In this document: piece by piece, positions 1-8,439 of the stretch
Layout of the letters: each line of letters opens with the position of its first letter
How positions within the stretch are numbered: position 1 is the stretch's first letter
Source: Clostridia bacterium
GTDB taxonomy: Bacteria > Aerophobota > Aerophobia > Aerophobales > AE-B3A
DNA: 13,291 bases
NCBI GenBank assembly: GCA_030610745.1
Contig: JAUWRC010000024.1
Span: forward strand, 1 to 13,291
Direction of reading: 5' to 3'
Translations under genes and position numbers: made by a program
The notes under the pieces: generated by a model
Seen by the model: the letters and a program-made list of their open reading frames with translations, nothing else
Told to the model about the DNA's origin: nothing
The model's database searches: none

Positions 1-273
1 TAGCTCTAATACCTTTTTAGCTCTGGGGGTAAAAGGAATCTGACCAAGAAATAAAGTTCCTCCTCCTCTGCCCACTGCTTTTTCTACTTCTATTTGGACT
101 TGGGTCAAATCTACACCCAAGTTTTGCAGGGCTGTAGCTCCTACTCCTTCGCCTTCTCGAATAAGCCCGAGAAGAATATGTTCCGTTCCTAAATAATCAT
201 GGTCTAACTTTTTAGCCTCTTCTCTGGCTAATAAAATCACTCGCCTTGCTCGCTCAGTAAATCTATTAAACAT
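1..273 (-). CDS. clpC: ClpC-type AAA+ protease ATPase, N-terminal part (runs off the window)
   Basis: The first 91 residues are visible. They match the Clp N-terminal (ClpN) repeat domain of ClpC: MFNRFTERARRVILLAREEA at the start, then a D-YLGTEHILLGLIREGEG stretch and a second repeat half ending near RAKKVLEL. In this family the domain binds adaptors and substrates, and the missing AAA+ modules would feed proteins to ClpP. The ATG at 271-273 is supported by an AGGTG ribosome site 7-8 bases upstream on the minus strand. The gene follows purA but has its own sigma70-like promoter (312-339), so it is probably a separate transcription unit. ClpB also has this domain; the exact N-terminal wording favours ClpC. 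Confidence 0.93.
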   Translation of the reverse strand, partial: MFNRFTERARRVILLAREEAKKLDHDYLGTEHILLGLIREGEGVGATALQNLGVDLTQVQIEVEKAVGRGGGTLFLGQIPFTPRAKKVLEL

Positions 274-311
274 AGTTTTTCACCTCTTTTTAACCACTTT
301 TTTCCTATAGT

Positions 312-339
312 AATATAATAGAAATAGGGTTTTTGTCAA
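312..339 (-). promoter_or_regulatory. sigma70-like promoter of clpC
   Basis: Read on the minus strand, TTGACA (334-339) is followed after 16 bases by TATATT (312-317). This is a perfect -35 and a 5/6 -10. It lies between the purA stop codon and the clpC ribosome site, leaving a leader of about 30 bases. No CIRCE- or CtsR-like operator was recognised around it. Confidence 0.7.
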
Positions 340-341
340 AT

Positions 342-1598
342 TTAGCTAATTTTTATAATGTTAGTTCGTTCGGGATTAAGGGAAAGATAACGAATAGGTA
401 TTCCTCCTATGGCTTCGATTTTTCTTAAATAGAGCTGCGCTCTATAAGGAAGGTCTTTATAGGCACTTAGACGAGAAGTATTTTCCTTCCATCCCTCCAT
501 TTCTTCATACACAGGCTGGCATTCCTCCCAGCCGTTTAGTTGAAAAGGGAAGTTTTTGACAGTTTTCCCTTTATATTTATAAGCTGTACAAATCTTAATT
601 TTATCCAGGGTATCCAGAACATCTAGCTTGGTTAGTATAAGCTCATCCAATCCATTTACTCTAACTGCGTATCTAAGAATAACTGCGTCAAGCCAACCAC
701 ATCTTCTCGGTCTTCCTGTAGTAGCTCCATACTCCTTCCCTCTCTCTTTAAGTATTTTTCCAATTTCCCCCTTTATCTCTGTGGGAAAAGGCCCTTTCCC
801 CACCCGAGTAGTATAAGCCTTGGTTACCCCTAAAACTTCATCTATATACCTAGGACCTATTCCTGTACCAATACAAGCACCAGCAGCAATTGTACTAGAA
901 GAGGTTACAAAGGGATAGGTTCCATGATCAATATCCAGTAAGGTTCCTTGCGCTCCTTCAAAAAGAATGTTTTTTCCTTCCTCTATCAATCGATGAATGA
1001 GAAGTGAGGTATCAGTAATGTACTTTCTTAATTTCCTACCATATTCCAAATATTGTTTAAGAATATCTTCCTCGGAAAAATCTAGTTCATAGGAATTTTT
1101 CCAGAACGCCAGATTCATTTTTAATTTCTCAGCTAGAATCTCTTTATTTAAAAGATCTCCTATTTTTATGCCTCTTCTGGCTGTCTTATCTACATAGGCA
1201 GGCCCAATTCCTCTTTTGGTAGTTCCTATCTTTCGCCTGCCTCTTCTGTTTTCCTCTCTCTCCTCTATTTTTCTATGATAAGGCATAACTACATGGGCGC
1301 CACTGGAAAGGTAAAGATTCTTAAGTGTGATTTTCTTTGATTGAAGAGTTTTCATCTCCATAAGTAACTCTCCAGGGTCAACTACTAATCCATTTCCGAT
1401 GATACACTTTGTGCCTAAATGAAGAATGCCACAAGGAACAAGATGAAAAATAAATTTCTCGCCATTTACTACTACTGTATGCCCAGCATTACTTCCCCCT
1501 TGAAATCTCACCACTGCATCTGCTTCTTGGGCTAAAAAATCAACAACTCTAGCTTTTCCTTCGTCTCCCCATTGTGTCCCTACCACTACTGTATTCAA
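342..1598 (-). CDS. purA: Adenylosuccinate synthase
   Basis: Cytosolic enzyme of purine synthesis that joins IMP and aspartate using GTP to give adenylosuccinate. At 418 residues it is close to the usual family length of about 430. The N-terminal loop GTQWGDEGK holds the catalytic Asp12 and Lys15, and GGSNAGHT holds the catalytic His40. KRGIGPAYVDK, FEGAQGTLLDIDHGTYPFVT and TTGRPRRCGW are further family signatures. The usual GDEGKGK reads GDEGKAR here, a conservative change that leaves the catalytic residues intact. The start is TTG (1596-1598), chosen because AAGGAG sits seven bases upstream and the family N-terminus begins right there. It follows dnaB by 36 bases, and an inverted repeat (1611-1626) lies in that gap. 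Confidence 0.97.
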   Translation of the reverse strand: MNTVVVGTQWGDEGKARVVDFLAQEADAVVRFQGGSNAGHTVVVNGEKFIFHLVPCGILHLGTKCIIGNGLVVDPGELLMEMKTLQSKKITLKNLYLSSGAHVVMPYHRKIEEREENRRGRRKIGTTKRGIGPAYVDKTARRGIKIGDLLNKEILAEKLKMNLAFWKNSYELDFSEEDILKQYLEYGRKLRKYITDTSLLIHRLIEEGKNILFEGAQGTLLDIDHGTYPFVTSSSTIAAGACIGTGIGPRYIDEVLGVTKAYTTRVGKGPFPTEIKGEIGKILKERGKEYGATTGRPRRCGWLDAVILRYAVRVNGLDELILTKLDVLDTLDKIKICTAYKYKGKTVKNFPFQLNGWEECQPVYEEMEGWKENTSRLSAYKDLPYRAQLYLRKIEAIGGIPIRYLSLNPERTNIIKIS

Positions 1599-1610
1599 TA
1601 TTTACTCCTT

Positions 1611-1626
1611 GTTTGATAAATCAAAC
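1611..1626. repeat. Perfect inverted repeat between dnaB and purA
   Basis: GTTTGAT and ATCAAAC arms (7 bp) surround an AA centre. The repeat abuts the purA ribosome site (1605-1610 on the opposite strand). It could be an operator or a small hairpin tuning purA translation; nothing in the sequence shows which. Confidence 0.4.
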
Positions 1627-1634
1627 CGCTACAT

Positions 1635-2999
1635 CTATTCAGCTTCTCTAAACTCTCTAGGCTCAAAAGATGCATATTCACTCAAGAAAACTAAATCTAT
1701 TTTGCCTATAGGTCCACGACGCTGTTTATTAATGATAAGTTCAGCCGCACCTTCATCCTCAGGTTTTCTTGAATAATAGAACTCGCGATATAAGGAAAGC
1801 ACCAGGTCCGCATCTTGTTCAATGGCCCCTGATTCACGCAAATCTGAAAGGCGAGGACGTTTATCCTCCTCTCCTCTTTTTTCTACGGCTCTACTTAACT
1901 GGGATATTGCCACTACCGCTATATCAAGCTCCTTGGCTAAGCCCTTTAAAGAACGGGAGATCTCAGCGATTTGCTGCTGTCTATTCTCTATCCTTCTATC
2001 TCCGGGCATTAATTGCAAGTAATCGACTACAGCCATTTTTATATCATGCTCAGCTTTTAATTGACGAGCCTTAGCTCTGAGCTCCAACACCCCCATATTA
2101 GGGGTGTCATCAATATAGATAGAAGATTCAGCTAAAGCACTAGCTGCATCAGTAAGGGCAGACCAATCATCTTCGGAAAGAAATCCTGTCCGTAACTTCT
2201 GGCTGTTTACTCTTGCCCTGGAACAAAGCATATGCTCCACAATTTGCTCCTTTGCACTCTCCAGACTAAATATTATTAAAGGAATGCGAGTCTCTACGCC
2301 AACATGTTGGGCAATGTTTAAAACAAAGGAAGTTTTGCCCATAGAAGGGCGCCCAGCAATGACTATTAAATCAGAAGGTTGAAAGCCCGCAGTTAATCTG
2401 TCTAGCCCGCGAAATCCCGTGGAGATACCGGTAATGTGTTCTTTCTTCTCATAGAGTGCCTCTATGTGCTCGAAGGTATCGGTTAGAACTTCTTTTATAT
2501 GAACAAAAGGGGTTTTAATTTTCTTTCGTGTTATATCAAAAATGAGACTCTGCGCCTTATCTAGTATAGTATCTAAATCTTGAGAGGAATCATAAGAAAG
2601 GGAAGTAATGGAAGCCGCTGTGTTTAGCAGCTTGCGCAAAATATACTTTTCTCGTACAATCTGAGCATAATAGTCTACATTTGCCGTTGTGGGAACAGAA
2701 TTGACTAGATCAGCCAAATATCCTGCTCCCCCTATTTCTTTTAGTTTGCTGCCTTTGCGAAACTTCTCTCTGAGAGTAACTATATCTACCGGTTTATTCT
2801 CATTAAAAAGACTGACTATTCCTTCATGGATTAGAGAATGTATCTGAGAATAAAAATTATCCGGATCTGTTATTATTTGCAGGACCTTAGGAATGGTCTC
2901 TTTTTCTAAAAGCATGGCTCCCAATACCGAGCGTTCTGCTTCTAGATTTTGAGGAGGAAGCCTCTCTATATCCTCAATAGAACTTCTTTTATTCGCCAT
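1635..2999 (-). CDS. dnaB: Replicative DNA helicase DnaB
   Basis: Hexameric helicase that unwinds DNA ahead of the replisome. The DnaB N-terminal helical domain spans roughly residues 12-115 (PPQNLEAERSVLGAMLL onward). A linker follows, then the RecA-like domain from about residue 185 with Walker A GRPSMGKT (216-223), the VVDYLQLM Walker B region, AISQLSRAVEKR and the SDLRESGAIEQDAD motif. The length of 454 fits the family, and there is no intein. The ATG at 2997-2999 matches family N-termini, but only AAAAG precedes it. The leader is taken over by a 7-bp repeat array (3009-3043), so no good ribosome site is visible. The gene lies between serA and purA on the same strand. Confidence 0.97.
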   Translation of the reverse strand: MANKRSSIEDIERLPPQNLEAERSVLGAMLLEKETIPKVLQIITDPDNFYSQIHSLIHEGIVSLFNENKPVDIVTLREKFRKGSKLKEIGGAGYLADLVNSVPTTANVDYYAQIVREKYILRKLLNTAASITSLSYDSSQDLDTILDKAQSLIFDITRKKIKTPFVHIKEVLTDTFEHIEALYEKKEHITGISTGFRGLDRLTAGFQPSDLIVIAGRPSMGKTSFVLNIAQHVGVETRIPLIIFSLESAKEQIVEHMLCSRARVNSQKLRTGFLSEDDWSALTDAASALAESSIYIDDTPNMGVLELRAKARQLKAEHDIKMAVVDYLQLMPGDRRIENRQQQIAEISRSLKGLAKELDIAVVAISQLSRAVEKRGEEDKRPRLSDLRESGAIEQDADLVLSLYREFYYSRKPEDEGAAELIINKQRRGPIGKIDLVFLSEYASFEPREFREAE

Positions 3000-3008
3000 C
3001 TTTTAAAC

Positions 3009-3043
3009 TCGTATATCGTATTTAGTATATCGTATTTCGTCAT
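3009..3043. repeat. Five-unit heptad array upstream of dnaB
   Basis: On the plus strand the units are TCGTATA, TCGTATT, TAGTATA, TCGTATT and TCGTCAT: five tandem 7-mers with a T(C/A)GT anchor and three variable bases. It begins nine bases from the dnaB start codon. It is the left end of a 178-bp bracketed segment whose right end is 3152-3186. Confidence 0.85.
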
Positions 3044-3046
3044 TCT

Positions 3047-3083
3047 CCCCTCACCCTATCCCTCTCCCCGCAGGATAGAGGGG
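3047..3083. repeat. Imperfect hairpin, decayed relative of the 13139-13185 hairpin
   Basis: CCCCTCACCCTATCC at 3047-3061 can pair with GGATAGAGGGG at 3073-3083, leaving four unpaired bases in the left arm. The CCCTCACC wording is shared with the perfect hairpin between archease and rtcB. Both lie inside a segment bracketed by heptad arrays. Confidence 0.55.
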
Positions 3084-3151
3084 ACACGAGTATCTAGTAT
3101 CAAGAATCCAGCATCCACTCACAATTTTCCTTGTACGCTTTAAAGTCTTTT

Positions 3152-3185
3152 TACTAAATACTAACGACTAAATACTAAATACTAG

Positions 3186-3186
<1 letters not shown>
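3152..3186. repeat. Five-unit heptad array touching the serA stop codon
   Basis: Units TACTAAA, TACTAAC, GACTAAA, TACTAAA and TACTAGT. Read on the minus strand these are TAGTNNN heptads, inverted relative to the array at 3009-3043. The last base of the array is also the last base of the serA stop codon (3186-3188 on the plus strand). Confidence 0.85.
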
Positions 3187-4820
<1,634 letters not shown>

Positions 4821-4832
4821 CTTAACCCTCCC

Positions 4833-5969
4833 TTATTCCCCCAGAATTTCCTCGGCAGCGGCCAGTCCTTTTCCTAATTTTACAGGATAACCCAATTTTG
4901 ACAAACTCATCTCCAGACTGGATAAAACCACTATCATATCACTTGCATCCATCCATCCAAGATGAGCAATACGGATAATCTTTCCTGCTAATTGTGCCTG
5001 CCCCCCTGCTACATCTACTCCATATTCATCCCGCATTATCTTTCTTAATTTCTTTGGGTCAATACCTGAAGGAACCTCTATGGCCGTAGCCACATTAGAG
5101 GGAACTTTAGAGAAAACTTTCAGCCCTAAAGCCAAAACTGCCTTGCGGGTAGCTTGGGCTAACTTAGCATGTCTGGCAAGAACATTTTCCCACCCTTCTT
5201 CTTTGAGTAACTTCAAAGACTCTCTCAAAGCACAGATTAGTGAAACAGCCGGAGTATAGGGAGTTTGATTTTTCTCCTGTGCTTTTTTTGCCTTTTTAAA
5301 ATCCCAGTAATACCGGGGAAGAGCTGAATTTTCTCCTAACCTCCAGGCTTTCGGCGATAAGCTAACAAAAGCTAAGCCGGGAGGAAGCATCAATGCCTTC
5401 TGCGAGCCTCCTACCACTACATCTACCCCCCATCTGTCAGTAGGAAGAGGCTGGGCACCCAATCCACTTATAGCATCTACTATTAATACAGCTTCTGTTT
5501 CCTTGACAATCTTTGCTACAGCCTCAATATCATAAACTACCCCTGTCGAGGTTTCCACCAATTGAGTGAATACAGCTCTTATCTTTGAATCTTTGGCAAG
5601 TTTCTTCCTTATTAAATCCGGATTGACTGCACTTTCCCATTCAATATCCAGAGAAATCACTTCAAGGCCAAACACAGCAGCAATCTCACCCCATCTTTCT
5701 CCAAACTTTCCTCCCCTGACAACAAGAACTCTGTCCCCAGAAGAGAAAAGATTAGCCACAACTGCCTCCATAGCTCCTGTGCCGGAAGCAGTAAGGAGCA
5801 GAACTTCTTCTCCTGTTTGAAAAACATACTTTAATCCCTGGCGGACTTCCTGGAAAACTCTGGCAAATTCCTCACCTCTGTGATGAATAATTTGCCTTGC
5901 CTGAGCCAGTCTAACTTCCTCTGGAAGAGGTGTAGGGCCCGGGGTAAATAATCTTTGCTTCAATTTCAT
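4833..5969 (-). CDS. Class V PLP aminotransferase (serine-pyruvate / alanine-glyoxylate family), probably the phosphoserine-forming partner of SerA
   Basis: A fold-type I PLP enzyme of 378 residues, the normal size. It begins with LFTPGPTPLPEEV, typical of the alanine-glyoxylate/serine-pyruvate group. It has the cofactor-binding ASGTGAMEA loop (about 61-69), Asp165 in IVDAISGLG to hold the pyridine nitrogen, Lys191 in VGGSQKALMLPPGLAF for the Schiff base, and a C-terminal arginine in KIIRIAHLGWM for the substrate carboxylate. AAGGAGAG precedes the ATG (5967-5969). Lying 12 bases upstream of serA, it most likely converts phosphohydroxypyruvate to phosphoserine in place of a classical SerC, as relatives next to serA do. 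A role in glycine/glyoxylate metabolism is the alternative. Confidence 0.9.
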   Translation of the reverse strand: MKLKQRLFTPGPTPLPEEVRLAQARQIIHHRGEEFARVFQEVRQGLKYVFQTGEEVLLLTASGTGAMEAVVANLFSSGDRVLVVRGGKFGERWGEIAAVFGLEVISLDIEWESAVNPDLIRKKLAKDSKIRAVFTQLVETSTGVVYDIEAVAKIVKETEAVLIVDAISGLGAQPLPTDRWGVDVVVGGSQKALMLPPGLAFVSLSPKAWRLGENSALPRYYWDFKKAKKAQEKNQTPYTPAVSLICALRESLKLLKEEGWENVLARHAKLAQATRKAVLALGLKVFSKVPSNVATAIEVPSGIDPKKLRKIMRDEYGVDVAGGQAQLAGKIIRIAHLGWMDASDMIVVLSSLEMSLSKLGYPVKLGKGLAAAEEILGE

Positions 5970-5978
5970 TTTCTCTCC

Positions 5979-6221
5979 TTAACTCATATGTACACTAACT
6001 TTTCTACTCCCCTCGAACTTTACATAACCGTCGATTTTAGCAAATAAAGTATCATCCCTGCCCTTGCCAACATTAAAGCCAGGGCAAAACTTCGTACCTC
6101 GCTGCCGTACCAGAATACTGCCTGCTCTGACGAATTGTCCGCCAAACCTCTTAACCCCCAGGCGCTTAGAGGCACTTTCTCTTCCATTGGATGAATGACC
6201 TTGTCCTTTCTTATGAGCCAT
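5979..6221 (-). CDS. rpmA: 50S ribosomal protein L27
   Basis: Small large-subunit protein whose N-terminus reaches the peptidyl transferase centre. The 80-residue protein opens with MAHKKGQGHSSNGRESASKR and continues through LGVKRFGGQFV and GSILVRQRGTKFCPG, all diagnostic for L27. It starts directly at the mature MAHKK form, without the cleaved extension of Firmicutes. GGGAGGTG stands seven bases before the ATG. The aminotransferase gene begins nine bases downstream, so it probably shares a transcript with serine-synthesis genes. The usual neighbours rplU (L21) and obgE are absent here. Upstream lies a small membrane protein and a repeat-filled gap. Confidence 0.97.
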   Translation of the reverse strand: MAHKKGQGHSSNGRESASKRLGVKRFGGQFVRAGSILVRQRGTKFCPGFNVGKGRDDTLFAKIDGYVKFEGSRKVSVHMS

Positions 6222-6242
6222 TATTCAACACCTCCCTCTGAT

Positions 6243-6469
6243 TCGTTGCTTGTTGCTCGTCGTTCGTATATTGTTGTTCATTAAATTAGTTAATTAGTTG
6301 ACTAGAGATTAGTTGATTAGTTATACCACATTGCCCCTTCTGTATCAGATCTTCTTCTCCAAAGCTAATCTCTCAATTAACTAATCCACTAATTAACTTT
6401 CCTAACTACTCATCAATTAACCACTCACTCTTTACTATACGCTACCCGCTAAACGCTATACGCTATTTA
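6243..6469. repeat. Composite repeat island between L27 and the small membrane protein
   Basis: Left end 6243-6277: TCGTTGC, TTGTTGC, TCGTCGT, TCGTATA, TTGTTGT. Right end 6435-6469: CTATACG, CTACCCG, CTAAACG, CTATACG, CTATTTA; on the minus strand these are GCGTNNN-type heptads. Between them, 6287-6324 holds 7-8 bp units on TAGTTNAN, and 6365-6420 holds the same words inverted. Module order is the same as in 8267-8436. The right array stops two bases before the stop codon of the small protein. No gene is seen in the island. Confidence 0.85.
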
Positions 6470-6471
6470 AA

Positions 6472-6645
6472 TTACTCCTTTAACTCACTAATACCGATAG
6501 CCAGAATAATTAATCCTATCACTGCCGCAGCTATTCCCACAATTCCCTCTAAAAATATCAACACTTTAGAGGCAAAAATTACCACTAACCATACTCCCAC
6601 CGCAGTTGCTACTGCTCCACCGACGATCTTTAGCCACTTCTTCAT
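6472..6645 (-). CDS. Small membrane protein, 57 residues, unrecognised
   Basis: The ATG at 6643-6645 is preceded by a strong GGAGGAGAT ribosome site. The protein starts MKKWLKIVGGAVATAVG and has two hydrophobic stretches: about residues 6-31, and 33-51 (GIVGIAAAVIGLIILAIG), ending ISELKE. The basic N-terminus suggests a cytoplasmic N-end and a two-helix hairpin in the membrane. No cysteines, and no family recognised. The ribosome site, the length bias toward Gly/Ala/Val/Ile and placement between rnpB and rpmA make it likely to be real despite its size. Confidence 0.7.
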   Translation of the reverse strand: MKKWLKIVGGAVATAVGVWLVVIFASKVLIFLEGIVGIAAAVIGLIILAIGISELKE

Positions 6646-6665
6646 TCTATCTCCTCCTTTTTAAT

Positions 6666-6693
6666 TAGTATATCGTATCCCGTTAGTCTACGT
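6666..6693. repeat. Short heptad array between rnpB and the small membrane protein
   Basis: TAGTATA, TCGTATC, CCGTTAG, then a degraded TCTACGT. About four units, plus-strand orientation, with no matching inverted array in the same gap. It looks like half an element. Confidence 0.6.
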
Positions 6694-6710
6694 CCTTTTT
6701 CCAATAAAAA

Positions 6711-7090
6711 GAAGAGGGAAGCGTAAGCCGGGTTTTGTTGCCAGGGAAAATTTTCCCTGGTGGTAGCCATTCATCTAGGACCTAAGTTACCTTAGGCCTC
6801 CAGCAGCCTACCCGAGGGTTAATCCCTCCTATTTGGCCTTGCTCCAGATAGGGTTTGTCCAGCCGGAAATCACTTTCTCGCTGGTAGGCTCTTACCCCAC
6901 CTTTGCACCCTTACCTGGTAGTCCTTCGGACTACCAGCAACTAAGCTATGCTTAACTGCTGCGGCGGTTTGGTTTCTGTGACACTTTCCGTAAGGTCACC
7001 CCTCCTGGGAGTTACCCAGTATCCTTTTTTGGAGCCCGGACTTTCCTCAGGATATCTTAGGATATCCCGCGACCACCTCATTCCCTCTTC
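6711..7090 (-). ncRNA. rnpB: RNase P RNA, bacterial class A type
   Basis: Catalytic RNA that trims tRNA 5' ends. On the minus strand the 5' conserved region reads GAGGAAAGTCCGGGCTCC (core at 7031-7048). The ACAGAAA element lies near 6973-6979, and the 3' conserved strand reads ACCCGGCTTACG. The ends form a perfect 10-bp P1 helix: GAAGAGGGAA (7090-7081) with TTCCCTCTTC (6720-6711). A length of about 380 fits the class. The P1 5' strand and P1-P2 joint lie inside the last codons and stop of the RNase HI gene. I see no convincing promoter at the proper distance, so it may be processed from the RNase HI transcript. The ends are set by P1 pairing and may be off by a few bases. Confidence 0.95.
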
Positions 7091-7494
7091 TCTTTTGCTC
7101 CCTTTTTAGCTAATTTATCTGCCTCTTTATTTCCCTCTCTATTAATGTGATAGAAATTCACACTTTCAAAGAAACTTTCTAGATGTCTTACTTGATGATA
7201 AAGGAGTTTTAGTTTGTTATCCTTGACCTTATAACTTCCTTTTAGTTGTCTTACTAAGAGTTCACTATCCAAAAAACACTCTACTTCTTTCACCCTTAAG
7301 TGGAGAGCTTCTTCTAAAGCGTAGATCAAAGCCATATATTCAGCCACGTTATTGGTAGCAATACCGATAAATTTGGCCACTCTTTTTATCACTTTATTAT
7401 CTTCATTATAGATAACAATTCCTACTCCTGCCTTTCCCGGATTTCCCAGAGAGGAACCATCAGTGTAAAGAGTAATCCTGTGAAATTCTCTCAC
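7078..7494 (-). CDS. Ribonuclease HI family protein
   Basis: Single-domain RNase H of 138 residues that cuts RNA in RNA-DNA hybrids. All catalytic acids are visible: Asp12 in YTDGSSLGNPG, Glu52 in TNNVAEYMAL, Asp76 in CFLDSELL and Asp126 in NKEADKLAKKG, with His116 in the flexible loop region. It belongs to the short RNHLP-like bacterial group rather than the E. coli form with the basic handle. The start is GTG (7492-7494) and overlaps the TGA of the upstream coiled-coil gene by four bases (GTGA), implying coupled translation. Its last four codons also form the 5' strand of the RNase P RNA P1 helix. Confidence 0.93.
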   Translation of the reverse strand: MREFHRITLYTDGSSLGNPGKAGVGIVIYNEDNKVIKRVAKFIGIATNNVAEYMALIYALEEALHLRVKEVECFLDSELLVRQLKGSYKVKDNKLKLLYHQVRHLESFFESVNFYHINREGNKEADKLAKKGAKEKRE

Positions 7495-7916
7495 TCCCCA
7501 CCTTCTCCTTTTTCTTCACTTCTTAAACGCTGAATCTGTTTTTCTTTTGCCTGGATATCTTTTTTCAACCTGGTAACTTTGGCTCCCAGTTTTTTAAGTT
7601 CTACATTACCAATCTTTTTCTGCAAATGCAGCTGGTAAGCTTTCTCTCCTATTTGTCGAATTATCTCTTCTATATCTTTTTTTCCTTCTCGAATCTGGAG
7701 CCTCAACCTAGTAGACTGGCCTAATCCTTTGGTCTGCGTGACAAATTTCTCCAGTCCTTCTTGAACCGTTTTTTTAACGCCCTCTCCTAATTCATCAAGC
7801 TTCTTTCCCCATTCTTTAGCTTCTTTAACTGTTCTTTCTGCTTTGCTTTGTGTATCAGCTTTGATTCCTCGTGCTAACTTATCCAGTTTTTTCCCTAATT
7901 CTTCAAACCCACCCAT
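7491..7916 (-). CDS. Coiled-coil protein of unknown function, 141 residues
   Basis: No family recognised. Highly charged and Lys/Glu-rich, with no cysteine and no membrane segment. Residues about 1-60 form a heptad-like helix (FEELGKKLDKLARGIK, then KEWGKKLDELGEGVKK). A second helical part, about 70-141, has RLRLQIREGKKDIEEIIRQI and ends in a KKDIQAKEKQIQRLRSEE coiled coil. The second half resembles helical tails seen in small phasin- or DUF-type proteins, but I would not assign it. GGGAGGTGAT gives a textbook ribosome site before the ATG at 7914-7916. It is translationally coupled to the RNase HI gene. Confidence 0.8.
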   Translation of the reverse strand: MGGFEELGKKLDKLARGIKADTQSKAERTVKEAKEWGKKLDELGEGVKKTVQEGLEKFVTQTKGLGQSTRLRLQIREGKKDIEEIIRQIGEKAYQLHLQKKIGNVELKKLGAKVTRLKKDIQAKEKQIQRLRSEEKGEGGE

Positions 7917-7932
7917 TTAAATCACCTCCCGA

Positions 7933-8021
7933 GATAAGCCTCGCTACGCTCGGCATATCTCGTATCTCGTTGCTCGTCGCTCGTATCTCTTTATTCAAAA
8001 AACATTGAAATTCCGATACGA
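7933..8021. repeat. 89-bp composite repeat: flank module, five heptads, second module
   Basis: Bases 7933-7964 match 10674-10705 exactly (32 bp). Bases 7991-8021 match 10732-10762 with two mismatches in 31. The 26 bases between have the same length in both copies but differ, apart from TCGT anchors every seven bases: TCGTATC, TCGTTGC, TCGTCGC, TCGTATC, TCTTTAT from 7960. The rest of the gap up to tRNA-Arg holds the 8114-8140 repeat and no gene. Confidence 0.9.
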
Positions 8022-8113
8022 CCAGATATCAACGAGGTCGATTTCTGGCAGTTTAGTCGTAAATATTCATAAAGTACGTATATCACTGATGAAAACTGAG
8101 ATTGCTTCGCTTG

Positions 8114-8140
8114 CTCGCAATGACACGAGGTTCACTGAGC
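8114..8140 (-). repeat. Dispersed TCATTGCGAG-type repeat, copy 1
   Basis: On the minus strand this 27-mer, with core GTGTCATTGCGAG, matches 13098-13124 at 25 of 27 bases. The wording, including the adjoining GCGAAGCAAT on the 5' side of the plus strand, resembles the short CATTGCGAG...GAAGCAAT repeats scattered through many bacterial genomes. Confidence 0.7.
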
Positions 8141-8185
8141 ATCTACATTTAGTCATTGAGCTTTGCTTATCTTGGGTTTCCTGGG

Positions 8186-8259
8186 CGCGCCTGAGAGGAC
8201 TCGAACCCCCAACCCACGGATCCGAAGTCCGTTGCTCTATCCAATTGAGCTACAGGCGC
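8186..8259 (-). tRNA. tRNA-Arg, anticodon TCG
   Basis: A 7-bp acceptor pairs GCGCCTG (8259-8253) with CAGGCGC (8193-8187), discriminator G. The D arm reads AGCTCAATTGGATAGAGC. The anticodon stem ACGGA/TCCGT closes loop CTTCGGA, giving anticodon TCG. The T arm GGGGGTTCGAGTCCTC is present. The 3' CCA is not encoded (CCC follows), unlike the neighbouring tRNA-Gly, so a CCA-adding enzyme is needed. Confidence 0.95.
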
Positions 8260-8266
8260 CTCAAAT

Positions 8267-8436
8267 TCGTCGCTCGTTGTTCGTCGCTCGTATCTCGTAT
8301 CCCCTCTCCCGAGTGATAGTTGATTAGAGATTAGTTAATTCAGTTAATTAGTTTCTTCTTTCCTAATCTCTCAATTCACTAATCAACTCAATTAACTAAT
8401 TCACGCAATACGCCTCACGCACGACGCAATACGAAA
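8267..8436. repeat. Composite repeat island filling the gap between the two tRNA genes
   Basis: Left end 8267-8301: TCGTCGC, TCGTTGT, TCGTCGC, TCGTATC, TCGTATC. Right end 8402-8436: CACGCAA, TACGCCT, CACGCAC, GACGCAA, TACGAAA, which on the minus strand are (T/G)CGTNNN heptads. Between them, 8317-8355 carries TAGTTGAT/TAGTTAAT units and about 8358-8401 carries the same words inverted. Module order equals that of 6243-6469. The ends lie 7 bases from tRNA-Arg and 3 bases from the CCA of tRNA-Gly. Confidence 0.87.
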
Positions 8437-8439
8437 CAC

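Noticed and set aside
342..1598. PurA GDEGKAR variant as a loss of function
   Set aside because: Catalytic Asp12, Lys15 and His40 are kept and the change is conservative, so it is treated as lineage variation.
1635..2999. Intein in DnaB
   Set aside because: The Walker A and following motifs are continuous and the length is normal for an intein-free protein.
7091..7140. rnpB promoter inside the RNase HI gene
   Set aside because: Only weak TAAATT/TAGCTA-like words are present, with no -35 and wrong spacing to the P1 5' end.
8005..8316. Plus-strand open frame of 103 codons
   Set aside because: It runs antisense through the tRNA-Arg gene and repeat arrays; no ribosome site and no protein-like pattern.
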